This document shows, piece after piece, positions 22,561-33,548 of a DNA stretch of 64,000 nt; within the stretch, counting starts at the first letter, position 1, and each line of letters opens with the position of its first letter. Below the pieces are notes generated by a model that worked only from the letters and a program-made list of their open reading frames with translations, had not been told where the DNA came from and made no database searches. This stretch comes from Trifolium pratense (taxonomy: Eukaryota; Streptophyta; Magnoliopsida; Fabales; Fabaceae). A program made the translations under genes and the position numbers. Location: contig NC_060060.1 in the NCBI RefSeq assembly GCF_020283565.1, positions 22,940,001 to 23,004,000 on the forward strand. Direction: 5' to 3'.

Positions 22561-22826
22561 GGGATTGGAGACCCTCTTGTTGATTTGTCCTACTTGTGGT
22601 TGATTTTTGTCTCTCTCTTTCTAAGGGGTATTATTCTTCTCGTGGTGGTCCCTTTGAAGGGTTCTAGTTTATTGGTGGTGTACCTCCTTTTTTTTCTTGT
22701 CTTACGTACTTTAGAGATTGTTGAGTTACGATGGAGTGTACTTCATGGCACCTCCTTGATTTATTGAACTTTCTCTTGTAATTTTTCGTTTTTATATTTA
22801 TATACAATATATTTATCATTTAAAAA
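22561..22826 (+). mobile_element. 5'-truncated LINE-type retroposon, 17-bp TSD
   Basis: 266 bp ending TATTTATCATT plus a short A run, flanked by AAATAGAGCCCGAAAGA (22544-22560) and AAATAGAGCCCAAAAGA (22827-22843). The 60-aa open frame inside is not recognised and is probably noise of the 3' region. Confidence 0.85.
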
Positions 22827-22879
22827 AAATAGAGCCCAAAAGACATAGCAAAGAGCAGAGCAAATGTTTAACAATCATT

Positions 22880-23286
22880 GTGACCAACATGGTTTTGAAT
22901 TTCGGTTGCGGTCACAGATGGTTGAGGTTGTAGTTATTGGGATTGTTATCATTCTGGTTGTTGTGACGCTCATTGCGGCTGTTACGGTGTGAAATAATTT
23001 TAAGTTTCGCATACTCTTAATATAGTAGTGTCGCATTTTATACCGTATATATTTATTGAAAGATGCCTAAAATACACAGTTAAGTTATTGTTAAGGGTAT
23101 ATATTATTCATTACTTACATTTGACGTAAGTTAGTATTTGGGTTCATAAATATTATTTCTTTTGTAAAAATATTTGAAGAATATGAACGAAATCATCTGA
23201 AGCGGTTCTTAATGCTTGCGATTACAATGTGGCTGTAAACATAATTGAATATCACACCGCAATTGTTCAATGCAATTGTGGTTAAA
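22880..23286. repeat. possible MITE with GCGGTT-type ends
   Basis: The left part (GGTTTTGAATTTCGGTTGCGG) and right part (GCGGTTCTTAATGCTTGCG, CACCGCAATTG) share GCGGT words in inverted arrangement. Ends and TSD are not resolved; related short pieces occur at 14440 and 24290. Confidence 0.35.
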
Positions 23287-23733
23287 ATATTTTTAACTAT
23301 CTTATTAGCTAGATATATTTTCAAGTGTTTGGATCAATGTTAACTTTCTCTCATGTACATATAGTAACATACATTACCGTTAATATATTTTTACCTATTG
23401 CCTTTGATCTTTTTATAAGAGACAATTAATTTTTAAATTCATTTAATAATTTATGTATCTATGCAATATTGTGTTTACATCATTAGACAGATTTTTCCAA
23501 TTACTATTTTAATTATATAAATTTTAAGCACAATAAGGGCTTACGTAAAATCGTCTTCTTATAAAGATTGTTCCAATCAGTATATTCCTTGCTCAATACA
23601 TATAGTTGTTTTCTTTGTGAGAGAATAATGTGGACTAAAAAAAATCTTTTCACAATAAGGAGATTCCTGTTTGCTGTAGAAGAAAATTTCCCCTTTGGGA
23701 AAATTGTGTTGAAAAGGTTAGGTATGACAATCT

Positions 23734-24066
23734 AGGACCTGTTTTTTCAGATTTTTCACCAAAAAATCTATTTTTTCCAAAAATAAATCTATTATTTTAT
23801 CTTATTTGTGTTTATTTCGGATTTTTTCAAAAATGATTTTAGTAAAAAAATCATTTTTTTCATCAAAATGAGAATCTATTTTCAATAGTTTTTATCAAAA
23901 TTCATTTTTTTATCACTCATCATCTCTTACCATCTTAAAAAAATAATTTTTATGATTATAAACAAACGAAAAATAGCTTTAAATTTTCTTCAAAAAAATC
24001 TATTTTCTTGAAAATAATTTTTTTCAAAAAAAAATATTTTTTTTAAATCTCAAACAAACATCCCCT
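23734..24066. mobile_element. 333-bp MITE-like insertion, TSD AATCT, absent from the paralogous site
   Basis: AATCT at 23729-23733 and 24067-24071 flanks 333 bp of T/A-rich sequence starting AGGACCTGTTTTTTCAG; the other end reverse-complements to AGGGGATGTTTGTTTGAG. Copy 2 (near 13405) reads straight through GAATCTTACC, giving an empty site, so it inserted after the block duplication. Confidence 0.75.
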
Positions 24067-24343
24067 AATCTGTTATGAACAGTAGCTTCTTTTTAGTCAA
24101 TAATTTATCGGTGCTGAATTTTTTTTAGTGTGGGTGGATGACTCCTACTAAAGACAAGGAAAATTCCCTCCAAAATATTGAAAGTAGAAATAAGCAACAT
24201 GCCAAATAATTATATGCAACTTGATTGAGGTTTGATCTTTTTTTATTTTGCAAATATAATCAATGGTCTCCATAGTCTTAAATTGCTGTTACGGTTATAG
24301 ATAGATGTGGTCGTTGCAGTTGTAGTCGTTGGAATGCATATTG

Positions 24344-24358
24344 TTTTTTTTGGTACAA
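24344..24358 (-). mobile_element. tail-only micro-retroposon
   Basis: TTTTTTTTGGTACAA lies between exact 16-bp repeats GTTGGAATGCATATTG (24328-24343 and 24359-24374). The 15-base insert consists of poly(T) plus seven bases. Confidence 0.7.
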
Positions 24359-24655
24359 GTTGGAATGCATATTGTGATCATTTGCAATGTGAATTTATTT
24401 TTTATTTAATAATAACTCATGTAAAGCCCAAAATTACGTAATATCTTGTTTGCATTTATTTTATGGTGTTTCTTTTATGTATATGGTGTCTACCGATGTG
24501 GAGTTGAGTGTAAGACACATTAAAATTAGTTTAAGAATCAATTTAAATTGACAAAAAAAACTTGTGTTTAGACTTTTCTGTTAAGGGCATCAATTTCCAA
24601 TTTTTTCTAACTTCATTCGCAAACGGAGAAATTGAGGTCCCAAGAAACAACTTAA

Positions 24656-24836
24656 CCATTAATTATTCTTGGTTGTGGTTCACTAGTCGGTATGGGCGTG
24701 GAACTTGTAGTCATTTTTCTTTCTGGTGTTTAAATCTCATGTCTTTCTAAGCACTTAGTTTAGTGTTCTTTATTGTAAGGATTTGAGTACCCCTTGTACT
24801 CACTTATAATAAATTTTTGCTTATATAAAAAAAACC
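24656..24836 (+). mobile_element. short LINE 3'-end retroposon
   Basis: 181 bp ending TTGCTTATAT plus an A run, bounded by CTTAA (24651-24655 and 24837-24841). The corresponding place in copy 2 (about 15157) lacks it. The tail CCCCTTGTACTCA is typical of plant LINE 3' ends. Confidence 0.65.
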
Positions 24837-25079
24837 CTTAAATCGATGTCCATATGCTTAATTAATTGGCATAATTAATATCCCTTTTTTTTTTTAAAAA
24901 AAAAAAGCAGTTTCATGAAAAATATGTTGAAACCATTTTGAGTCATTCTGAAGTTCGTTTAGACTAAGCAACTAGGTTTAGTTTGGTTATGAAGAGTTTG
25001 GGTAGTATGCTAGAGGTCGTAAGATCGATCTCCAACTCCAATGTAATAAAAAATATATATGTACGTTAAGACTATTTAA

Positions 25080-25933
25080 AATGAAAATCCTACTAGTCCC
25101 ACACCCGTGCGATGCACGGGTGTTATCCGGTATTTTATATTATAATGTTGAAAAATCATTCGTATAAATTGAAACAATATGTATTATGAAAATTATAATA
25201 ATAACATCAACAACAACAAAATAATAATAATTAAAAAAAAGAGTGATGTAAATATAAGATAGATATTAAAGATGTGTTTATACATTTCAAAAAGATTACA
25301 ATGGACCATATTGCATCTACCAAAATAAGTTGGTAATTCATAAATTGTCATGTCACTATGAAAACAATTTGTGGTCATACTCTTACACTGTGGTTAGATT
25401 AGTGGTTGCACATTTAAAAAACATATTTATACATGACATTTTGAAGTTACTTTGGTATCTTCTTCATTAACATTGATTAGCAATATCTTTAACTCATTCT
25501 TCAAAATAACTACGGAAATGACAATATATCATTGACCATGGAAAACAATCGATGTTGAAACATAAGTTTTTATTTATATTATAAATCTAATTGGAGGATT
25601 CTGAGTTGGATAAACTACTTCATTATCTCTTACCAAAAAACTACTGTATTATCGAATTTGACATTTATATTAATTTGAAACTTATTGAAGCAAAGATAAA
25701 GCAACTTAACTCATACTCAAATATCGAATATGAAAAAAATCATACAGGCCATAACAACCATTAATAAATTTTATTTTATCTATTTTTTTTTTACTAACAT
25801 TAGAAAGTAGTCATGACAATCGACCAACTCCTTATATTTACAAAGATTGGACAAAAGATTATTAGCAAAAATATTAATTTTTTTGAAAAAAAAACAATAA
25901 AATACACAAAATAATAAAATGAATAATAACCCA
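25080..25933. other. AT-rich intergenic sequence, nothing recognised
   Basis: No coding or structural signal beyond A/T runs. Confidence 0.4.

Positions 25934-26021
<88 letters not shown>
25934..26021. repeat. (CAA)n-(TAA)n compound microsatellite
   Basis: About eleven CAA units run directly into about fifteen TAA units. The long minus-strand open frame of Y and C here is only this repeat translated. Confidence 0.95.
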
Positions 26022-26117
26022 TACAAATAGTACCCCACATGGATGATGTGGCTAAATGAAAGGTTTTTATCGGTTTGTGAATTAGGGTTTAGATAGACAA
26101 TTCTACAACTATCTAGG

Positions 26118-26120
<3 letters not shown>

Positions 26121-26210
<90 letters not shown>
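26121..26210. repeat. (AT)n microsatellite
   Basis: About 45 AT units. Confidence 0.95.
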
Positions 26211-26214
<4 letters not shown>

Positions 26215-26571
26215 CAGCATCTCAAAAGCTTCCACCCTCAACCATTCAAAGTTAATCGTTGATCATCTTTCTTCGTCATCTCTCGCAAACAATTGTTGTA
26301 TTTCCATCCTCTACCAGGGTTATTCATAATTTCTATTGGAGGAAATCCTTTCCTTTGCAACTTTCATCAATTGGTAATTTCCATGTCCAAATTCTATGAT
26401 TCTCAATTTTATCATTCTCGTGATTCTAATTAACCCTTAATCTTAGATTCCTAGACCTAGTCGGATTTTGACCTGATCAACATAACAAACACTTGTTAAA
26501 TCCGATTTTGAGAAATACAACTCATGCAGGAATGTTATTTGAGCTTTTCAAATTCTCATGAAAGCAATATT

Positions 26572-26585
26572 TTTTTTTTGACAAT
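26572..26585 (-). mobile_element. tail-only micro-retroposon
   Basis: TTTTTTTTGACAAT lies between exact repeats ATGAAAGCAATATT (26558-26571 and 26586-26599). On the minus strand it reads ATTGTC plus poly(A). Confidence 0.7.
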
Positions 26586-26743
26586 ATGAAAGCAATATTA
26601 AGACATGGTTAAAATAAAATAGAGTTAAAAATTAGTATGGCTCTTTTTAATCCGGAAATTCGGTAGGAGCTGAACAATGATGAAAATGTTGGTAATTTAC
26701 TAACATTTTCTTAATTGATGAACTCTAGAATTTACCTAAACAC

Positions 26744-27262
26744 ATTTTTTTTAAAACAGGAGTTTGAGACCAAATCAGGATACCAGAAGTACTCAAAAAA
26801 AAAAAAAAAAGACAAAGCAATCAAAATGTGATACATAAAAATAGGGGGAGGAAAGACAAGCTAAAATAAAGCACCCCAAGAGGTAGCACTCAACCACAAC
26901 AACAATGAGGTACCGCATCCTCTCCTCGCCTTGTTGGATCAGCACAAAAGAGGTTGGCAGCTCCCACTCGTAGAGGGAGCATGGTCTATCAGGGTTTTAT
27001 CTAGAAACCCATTTCTAGGGGCTATCAGGGAATATCAATCATTGATGACCTACCGGCAAAGATGATAGCATACATAATCGAACCTCAGGCCCCACACCCA
27101 ATCCAAGGAAACTCTCAAAAACTTGATTAAGGAAAACATACTCGATCCCTACCCACCTAGCTAGAAACACGGTACCAAATAGGAGAAATCCGATCACATG
27201 AAATGAAAAGGTGGTCTACTGACTCTTCAACTGCCCTGCAAAATACACACGAAGTATTAGAA
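26744..27262 (-). pseudogene. LINE remnant with zf-RVT, imperfect TSD
   Basis: The minus strand near 27262-27175 gives NTSCVFCRAVEESVDHLFISC..ISPIW, the LINE zinc-binding domain, followed by broken frames. The fragment splits a stretch continuous in copy C (near 16650). GAATTTACCTAAACACAT on the left and GAATCCCTAAATACATTG on the right look like a diverged TSD. Confidence 0.7.
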
Positions 27263-27323
27263 TCCCTAAATACATTGATCACATGAATTCGACACATGTT
27301 GGTATTCGATGATATGTTGCAGT

Positions 27324-27434
27324 GTTGGTTGAACCCAAGAGTTCCCCCAAACACTTCATTGAAGAAGGGATTAATATCTTAGACAGATAGCCTTACATAT
27401 GAAGCGTTCAAAGGAACTCTAAGAGACAATCAAC
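27324..27434 (-). ncRNA. MIR395: MIR395 precursor, copy D
   Basis: A 111-nt minus-strand hairpin with the mature miR395 at 27339-27359 (A plus TGAAGTGTTTGGGGGAACTC) on the 3' arm. The 5' arm GAGTTCCTTTGAACGCTTCA is identical to copies B and C, as is the basal stem GTTGATTGTCTCTTA against TTGGGTTCAACCAAC. The TATA-like box and about 400 bp of upstream sequence are shared with copies B and C. Confidence 0.92.
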
Positions 27435-27510
27435 AAATAATTATTCTATTATTAGATATATATGATTCAATTGCTGCATGCTCTGAATAAATAATGCATA
27501 GCTAATGCTC

Positions 27511-27520
27511 TCTATATATA
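27511..27520 (-). promoter_or_regulatory. TATA-like box of MIR395 copy D
   Basis: TATATATAGA on the minus strand, about 77 bp upstream of the hairpin base; a small insertion (TCTATTATTAGATATATATGA region) accounts for the greater spacing than in copy B. Confidence 0.5.
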
Positions 27521-28045
27521 GTATAGAGAGATTGTATTAAGAAGACAAAGAAAAGTGAAAAGTTATGTGAGCATGCATAAAATTAGTTTTCTATAATTGA
27601 GCAATGAATATAGTCAGGATGTTTGGCCAGAGGAATTGAGGATATGATATTTATGAGAAAAAAAATATTCTTCTTGTATTGTCACATAACATTAAAGCGA
27701 TTTAAATCTTCAAAATCTAACACAAGGTCACACTTTAATGTATTAGATTCCATTTAACACTTCTATGTATCTTTGAATCTAAAAATAGACGACAAAGAAA
27801 AAACATAGCAGAATAGAATGTGGCTACTCGATATCAGTTGTCTCATTTCCCTTTAGTTCAATGTTTCGGCCAGGTTCAGTTTTTTGCATCTGTGTTTCCA
27901 TTTCACATAAAGAAGTGTTTTTAATGCAGCTTGCAATACTTTGGCTGCAGTTATATATGAACGCCGTTATTGGTACCGCCGTGCGAAGTGTTTATTAATA
28001 TTTTGATCCCAACTAAGTGATGGATCATAACAGCGATAAAAATTA

Positions 28046-28219
28046 GGGTCATGTTAACATGTGCACAAAAGGCACATGTTAAGGTTCTAAATATAGAAAA
28101 TTGCATTTATTGTTAGAAAAAAATTTAATGTTTAAGAAGTTAAATGCACATATTTCAATATATTATTTCTACTTTTGCTTCTTTAACATGTGCCTTTGAT
28201 GCACATGTTAACATTTTCC
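28046..28219. mobile_element. 174-bp MITE with ATGTTAACATGTGC ends
   Basis: The left end GGGTCATGTTAACATGTGC and the reverse complement of the right end GGAAAATGTTAACATGTGC agree, and both continue with a second TTAACATGTGCC block inverted, so the element folds back on itself. The flank is AT-rich with no unambiguous TSD. Confidence 0.75.
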
Positions 28220-28499
28220 TAAAAATTAAACTTACAGTTGTCTTTCCACTTCTTCCCAATATTTGCAAGTATATATATAGTTCTTGTGATTTTAATCATT
28301 TACTGCACATTTTTCATTCAAGGTAACATTAAGATCTTTTACTTTTTCAAGTATTTCAGAGCCAGATAATATTTTCAGTGGATTTACGCAACTCTTGTTT
28401 GCCATTATTAGTAGTTCTATTTAATCTAATTTTGTGTCTTCCATCAAAGTAAATGTTGATGACCTATAAAATAATAGTATTTATTACTATAAGGAAAAC

Positions 28500-29842
28500 T
28501 ACGAGGAATAGCCTCATAATTGCAAGACGGAGAAGCTAGTTTGAAAACTGATTTATGCCTTGGAAATTACATAAACTTTTAAAAAGTGAAATAAGTGTAA
28601 AAGTGATTAAATAAGGGTATATTAGGAATAGTAATATTAATTAGTTTAAAAGTAGTTAACTTTTACTTATATTTTCGACGGTTGTTGCCGGCGGTTATGG
28701 TGGTGGTAGATCCGGTTTCGTTTATCGACCTCGGCAAGCTGGCCGCTGTTTCGACGCGGTTCTGGTGGTCTTAAGGGTTTTTGGTGTCGGTTTTGTGTGG
28801 GTTTGGCACGGATATGGCCTCCATGGTGGTGAGATTCGAGTGCTGATGGGGTGGTGATGTTGTTGTAGTCACAGCAGTGGTTGTTGTGATTCCACGGATC
28901 TTGTGCCGTTTTTTATGGTGTTAGTTTCGTTGCACGTTTTTCTGTTATGTTTCTGTTCCGGTGGTTGGCGTGGTGGTTTGGATCTTGCGATGGGTCGGAG
29001 TTGTGGTGGTGGTAGGAGGTGATGAGAGAGTGTGGTGGTGATGTTGGATTTGGCGTCACGGGTTCGCTGGTCCGGGTTTTATCTGTGGTGGTTTTGGTGA
29101 GGAGAGGTGAGGTGGCGGTGGGGCTGGCGCGTACGGTGGTGAAGGGTGGCGTTTTGGTTCTGGCATCGCCGATATTTGGTTAATATCGTGTGTAGTGGTT
29201 TTCTAGATTACTTGTTTCTCTGACCGCTTTCCAAATCTGTTGAGATTTGCAGGATTTTTTTTGAGTCTCTGTTGGTATCCAAATCTGTTGAGATTTGCAG
29301 GGTTCTTGTGTGTCTGGTTGACCTCTTCCGTGTCGGTGTTCACTGTTTTGAGGTGGTCTTCGAGCTGAGATTGTTCTGCCGGTTGTTGCCGTGTTTGTTG
29401 GATCTGTCATTGTCTGGTTTGTAGGGTGTCTTCGAACTGGGACTTGTCTGCCTAGGTTCTCATTCTATTGTTGTCTCATCAACTTTTAGCCTGAAGGAGC
29501 TGATTTTAAGATTCTGATGGGCCGATCTTTTTTTATTCGAGATCGGGAGTTAGAGTCGATCTAGTGGTAACTTTTGGGGATGGGTTGGTGTCTTCTGGTG
29601 GCGTGATTTCCGTTTTTGGGATTAGGAGGTGGACCTCTATTAGGTGATGTTTGTTTTGGTGTTTGTTTTTTGGCGTTCCTCATATATACGGCGCTCTGTT
29701 ATGTAGTTACTTTTATACCGGTCTTTATTCATCTTGTGCAGAGATCTGGTTAATAATATATTTGCTGTTAAAAAAAAATAAAAAAATTTTGTCCAAAATT
29801 TGAAATATTTTTTTCTTATATTTGTATTTGGAGAGAGTATCA
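28500..29842. mobile_element. Stowaway-like MITE split by a LINE insertion
   Basis: 28545-28676 and 29792-29842 together match, in reverse orientation, the MITE at 61876-62170 (GTGATTAAATAAGGGTATA, TTTTACTTATATTT, then AAAATTTGAA..TTTTTCTTATATTT..GGAG). A GC-rich insertion of about 1.1 kb separates the two parts. Confidence 0.7.
28677..29785 (+). mobile_element. LINE-type 3' fragment inserted in the MITE
   Basis: A G/T-rich insertion of about 1.1 kb ends CTGTT plus an A-rich tail. Its 3' part (TATATACGGCGCTCTGTT, TTTATACCGGTC, GCAGAGATCTGGTT) resembles 33380-33474, so both are 3' ends of one LINE family. It contains two copies of CCAAATCTGTTGAGATTTGC (29232 and 29279). No reading frame is kept. 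Confidence 0.6.
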
Positions 29843-30549
29843 CTTTACTTAATTTTAGCACTTGGTTTTGTTTTTAAAGATTTTTAGTCTGTTTCTAGTG
29901 TTAAAATATTTTAAAGATTTTAAAGATTTTTCACTTTACTTTTTTAGTGCTTTTGAAAGATTTTTCTAGTGTTTTTTTTAGTGTTTTTTAGTGTTAAAAC
30001 CCAATTCAAACCTCTATTTCTAGTGTTTTTCTCACCTTCATTTAACAAAAGAGTAATGTTTATAATATTTTTTTTCCCACATAACCTTGTTAAAATAAAA
30101 TATCCTTTGAAAAAATATGGCTGAAATAACTACAAAAGATGATAATGGTAAAAGCTCTTTGATTGTTCCATGAGATTTGAGGAATCGTAGAAATAATTGC
30201 TTTAGTGTGAGTATTGACTATTGAGTAGCTTTTAAGTATAAAATAAGTAAGGTCAAACGGACACTAAGATTATCTATTTATTTTGAGGATGAGAAAGAGA
30301 AGGGGGACATAACCAAAATCTTCTCAAGTTCAAAAACAAGAAAATATAAAAGCAAGACAAAATCAAAGAAACAAAAAAGGAAACCAAGTAACCACCCAAA
30401 CTACGGATTCCTACCCCTAACACGGGTAATGACCGATTTACCCTTCTTTTTGTTGTCCTTCAAACCACCTCTGTAAAAGGCTCCTCCCTATCAGTAGCAC
30501 GATTCTTCAAATAATTAATTGCTGCCGTATTCTCTTCCTCGTCAGTATA
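29843..30549. other. AT-rich intergenic sequence with AGTGTTTTT runs
   Basis: Repeated TTTTTAGTG words occur at 29880-29995; otherwise nothing was recognised. Confidence 0.4.
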
Positions 30550-31150
30550 AATCCTATATATGACCAGAGTCACTACCACTCCATGAACCAACAAGACCGA
30601 GATTTAGAGTTTGTTGGTCCACTTTTGGTGTCGTGGCACGAACATCCTGCACCTGCATTGGATTCACTACTCCAGAGGGGATACTAGGTTCTCCCTCAGG
30701 AATTATAACATCGCCTACCACGTTATCTTTAGCTCTTATCATAATCTCAATAAGTGGATCTTCGCCTGTCACAGCTTGAATGCCTCCTACGGGTGGTGTA
30801 GAAGGCATAGCAACATTTTGCACTTTTGGTTTGTGCACTAAACTCGTAGAGTTCTTCAGTTGAATCTGTAAGTGCAATTCTTAAGAGAATGCCCAATAAT
30901 CTGACAAGAGTGACAAAACGGAGGAAGATTCTCATATTCAACATCAACATAAAAATCAAAGTCATTTCTTTCAACAAGAATCTTTCTCACAAGTTTGATT
31001 TCAAATCAACATCAATTAAAATTCTAGCAAACTAACCAAAAGTTCTCTTCTTAATTAGATGCCTCATCGAGAGCCAAAGAATGAAGTACCTAAAGCCCCA
31101 ACAATTTCAAAGGAGTGTATAAAGGATACATAGATTTGAATCTTTGATGA
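30550..31150 (-). pseudogene. LINE ORF1 (gag-like) remnant with CCHC knuckle
   Basis: The minus strand near 30995-30880 encodes ERNDFDFYVDVEYENLPP in one frame, then PFCHSCQIIGHSLKNC, a CX2CX4HX4C zinc knuckle as in plant LINE ORF1 proteins (DUF4283 type). The downstream 107-aa frame (30877-30554) is the low-complexity C-terminal part. Frameshifts between these pieces and the missing N-terminus make it a pseudogene. Confidence 0.7.
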
Positions 31151-31333
31151 AACAAAGTACACAAGCGATTTTTATTTTTTTAAGACTTAAAGTGATGATA
31201 AAATTATAATACTGCATCATATGATGCAAGTACATAAAGATATGCAGAAAATAATAAATTAAAAGAAAATTAAACTAAAAATGACCATGAAATTAAAACA
31301 TCATAATTAATATTGATACTATGTTTGCTAGAT

Positions 31334-32236
31334 TTAGAGAGTGAGATTCAAGTTAACTTCCTCTGAGGTTGATTGTGTTGATGATGAGGACACATTAGAA
31401 TTAGGTTGAATTCTTCCTTCTCTAATAGGACCACGAGGCAACAATTGAAGAGTTTGAATTTCATTATGAGAATTGAAATTTCTTTCATCACCCTCGGCAT
31501 TTGAAGGGGCTCGATTTTCTTGAGGCAAAAGTCCCAAACCTAAAGTGTTTGACCTTAGATGAATTGGCAATTCAACATTTTGATTTGCACCCCAAAAATT
31601 AGTCATCCCAAATTGTTGTGTTGTGAGGGATGAATTTGACATTTGCATCACAAATCGGGGTGATGTGTCGGGTGTATTTGGCATATACAACCCTCTATAG
31701 CCACCAGAAGGAGAACCAATTGCCCAAGTATTGTTCATAGGAGGGCTAATTGGGTGGTGAAAGTTAGCATTATGCATATAAGAATTCCCTTGAAAGCGAA
31801 TAGGGTTTGAAAATGAATAATGGTATGGTCGATTATTAGATCTAAACCTTAGAATTGCATTTATTTCATTTTCTCTCCTTTGTTCTTCCATTTTTTCTAA
31901 AGAACGCTCTTGCTTATGAGCGTTTTGGTGTCCTCCAAGTGCTTGAGAAGTGGTGAATGTGATGTGACAGAAACGACAACGGAATTCCCCCACTTCCCGC
32001 TGAGGTAAAGGTTCACTTGTAGCATTCTGAGATGAAGGTTCTCCTGTAACATTCTGAGATGAACTTGAATGTTCACCGATCCCCAATGATTTGGAAGTAG
32101 GTAAATCCCCACTATTGGATTCAGTGGTTGGTGGTACTGCCCCTAGTTCCTTCTCAAGTATCAACTTTGGCTCCTCCTCCATTTTGTTCGGGAGGTTTCT
32201 GTCTTCATCATTTCCAAGGAAAATTCTCTCGGACAT
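31334..32236 (-). CDS. single C2H2 zinc-finger protein with C-terminal EAR motif
   Basis: An intact single-exon frame of 300 residues. One finger at residues 87-107 (C87-X2-C90-X12-H103-X3-H107) carries the plant-specific QALGGH signature, which places it in the SUPERMAN/GIS-type single-finger group of transcription factors. The last five residues, LNLTL, form an LxLxL EAR repression motif, so it is probably a nuclear repressor acting through TOPLESS-type corepressors (family knowledge). Residues 56-79 hold an imperfect SSQN-V/A-T-G/S-EP repeat. The C-terminal half is rich in N, S and P. It lies alone between MIR395 copies D and E with no neighbour of related function. The orthologue was not identified, so no symbol is given. 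Confidence 0.9.
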   Translation of the reverse strand: MSERIFLGNDEDRNLPNKMEEEPKLILEKELGAVPPTTESNSGDLPTSKSLGIGEHSSSSQNVTGEPSSQNATSEPLPQREVGEFRCRFCHITFTTSQALGGHQNAHKQERSLEKMEEQRRENEINAILRFRSNNRPYHYSFSNPIRFQGNSYMHNANFHHPISPPMNNTWAIGSPSGGYRGLYMPNTPDTSPRFVMQMSNSSLTTQQFGMTNFWGANQNVELPIHLRSNTLGLGLLPQENRAPSNAEGDERNFNSHNEIQTLQLLPRGPIREGRIQPNSNVSSSSTQSTSEEVNLNLTL

Positions 32237-33012
32237 TTTTGAAATCCCAAAATTGAAACTTTAAAGTGATAAAACAAGTTTTGTGTGTTTTCATAATTCC
32301 TAGAGAGGGGTATTTATTGTTGAATGAACTACTAATGAATAATCAATATAAGGAAAAACAAGTTAAAAAAAAAAAAGAGAAATAATGACATTTGAAATTA
32401 TTTTAACAATATTTTGTTTTTGTTAAAGTTATTTTAACTATTAGTAGTATATATAATGTTTTATATTAAATATTTGTATGAGAATGAATATATATTGAAA
32501 AAATATTGTCAAAGTTAATTAATTTTTTTCCTTTTATTAATTCTAATGGTCAAAAAAAAATCTAATGGTCAAAGGTTTTTTTTAATAAAAATTCTATTGG
32601 TCAAAGTTACTTATATATAAGAATTCAGTGTATTTAGTCCATCCAGAATAAAATATGATAAATATAAAATAAAATATATTAAAGTGTGTTTAATCTATTT
32701 TTTAATAAATATTTATTCTAAATTTTAAATAAAGTAAATTTGACTATTTTTATTTTTTTATAATGATTTAAAAAAAAATATTCTTGCTTGTATTTTATAC
32801 TAATTTTTTCCTACACGAGCACTGTTTTATTCTTTCTTGTATTTTATTTTTTCATTAAAAAAATTATTCTTGTGTTGTAATTTATTCTAAAAATTAAACC
32901 ATATTCATTTGCAAGACAATGAATATGTGTGCCTAAAGAAAAAGAGTTTCTACAAAACAAATAAAAATTATGTCAGTATATTTAATCTTGTTAGTATATT
33001 ATGCTAGTATTT
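32237..33012. other. upstream region of the zinc-finger gene, AT-rich
   Basis: It should hold the zinc-finger promoter; a TATTTATTG stretch near 32308-32316 may serve as the TATA region. A direct duplication of TCTAATGGTCAAA lies at 32542-32573. Confidence 0.4.
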
Positions 33013-33029
33013 AATCTTGTTACGACTCT

Positions 33030-33165
33030 GTTCTCGTGAGCTTAGTTCAGTTGGTAGGGATATCACACTATATTTGTGCAGGAGTCGGGGTTCGAACCCC
33101 AGACACTCCACTTATTCATCTTTAAGATGGATTTTCTAGCCACTAGGCTGCTTGACCAAAAAAAA
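33030..33165 (+). mobile_element. tRNA-derived SINE, 17-bp TSD
   Basis: 136 bp with A-box-like TTAGTTCAGTTGGTAGGG and B-box GGGTTCGAACCCC, ending GGCTGCTTGACC plus an A run. The exact TSD AATCTTGTTACGACTCT lies at 33013-33029 and 33166-33182. The element at 53971-54066 is a family member on the opposite strand. Confidence 0.92.
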
Positions 33166-33269
33166 AATCTTGTTACGACTCTATAATTTCGACTGTCAAA
33201 TGAGTTGATAAAAAATTTAGCATTTTGTTTTGTCAAAAAAAAAAAATTGCATTTTGTAATATTTTCTTT

Positions 33270-33474
33270 GCATCATTTTGGGTCGGGTTGATGGTCCTCT
33301 ATGGTGGTCTGGACTCTGGAGGTTGATGCGTGTCCTTCTAAGAATGAGATTAATAGTGTATCTCTACAAGGTGGTGTCTGTTTTTAGCTTTTCATAGGTG
33401 TTCCGCTTATATACAGCACCTTTGTTTTGTAGTTCCATTTTTGTCAGCTTCTGTTTGTCTTTTGCAAAGACCAG

Positions 33475-33546
<72 letters not shown>
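33270..33546 (+). mobile_element. LINE 3' fragment followed by an (AT)n tract
   Basis: 33270-33474 resembles the 3' end of the LINE at 28677-29785 (GCTTATATACAGCACC, TTGTAGTT, TTTTGTCAGCTTCTG, GCAAAGACCAGTT). It ends in about 36 AT units where a poly(A) would be expected. Confidence 0.6.

Positions 33547-33548
<2 letters not shown>

Larger units (their letters stand above)
23560..27940. repeat. MIR395-bearing duplicated block, copy 3
   Basis: Homologous to 12990-17395 in the same order: 23580-24180, 24290-24440, 24570-24960, 26220-26480, 26630-26740 and the hairpin with promoter at 27270-27940. It carries private insertions at 23734-24066, 24656-24836 and 26744-27262. Confidence 0.8.

Noticed and set aside
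25780..26040. 86-codon frame with long Tyr and Cys runs
   Set aside because: It is the (CAA)n/(TAA)n microsatellite translated on the minus strand.
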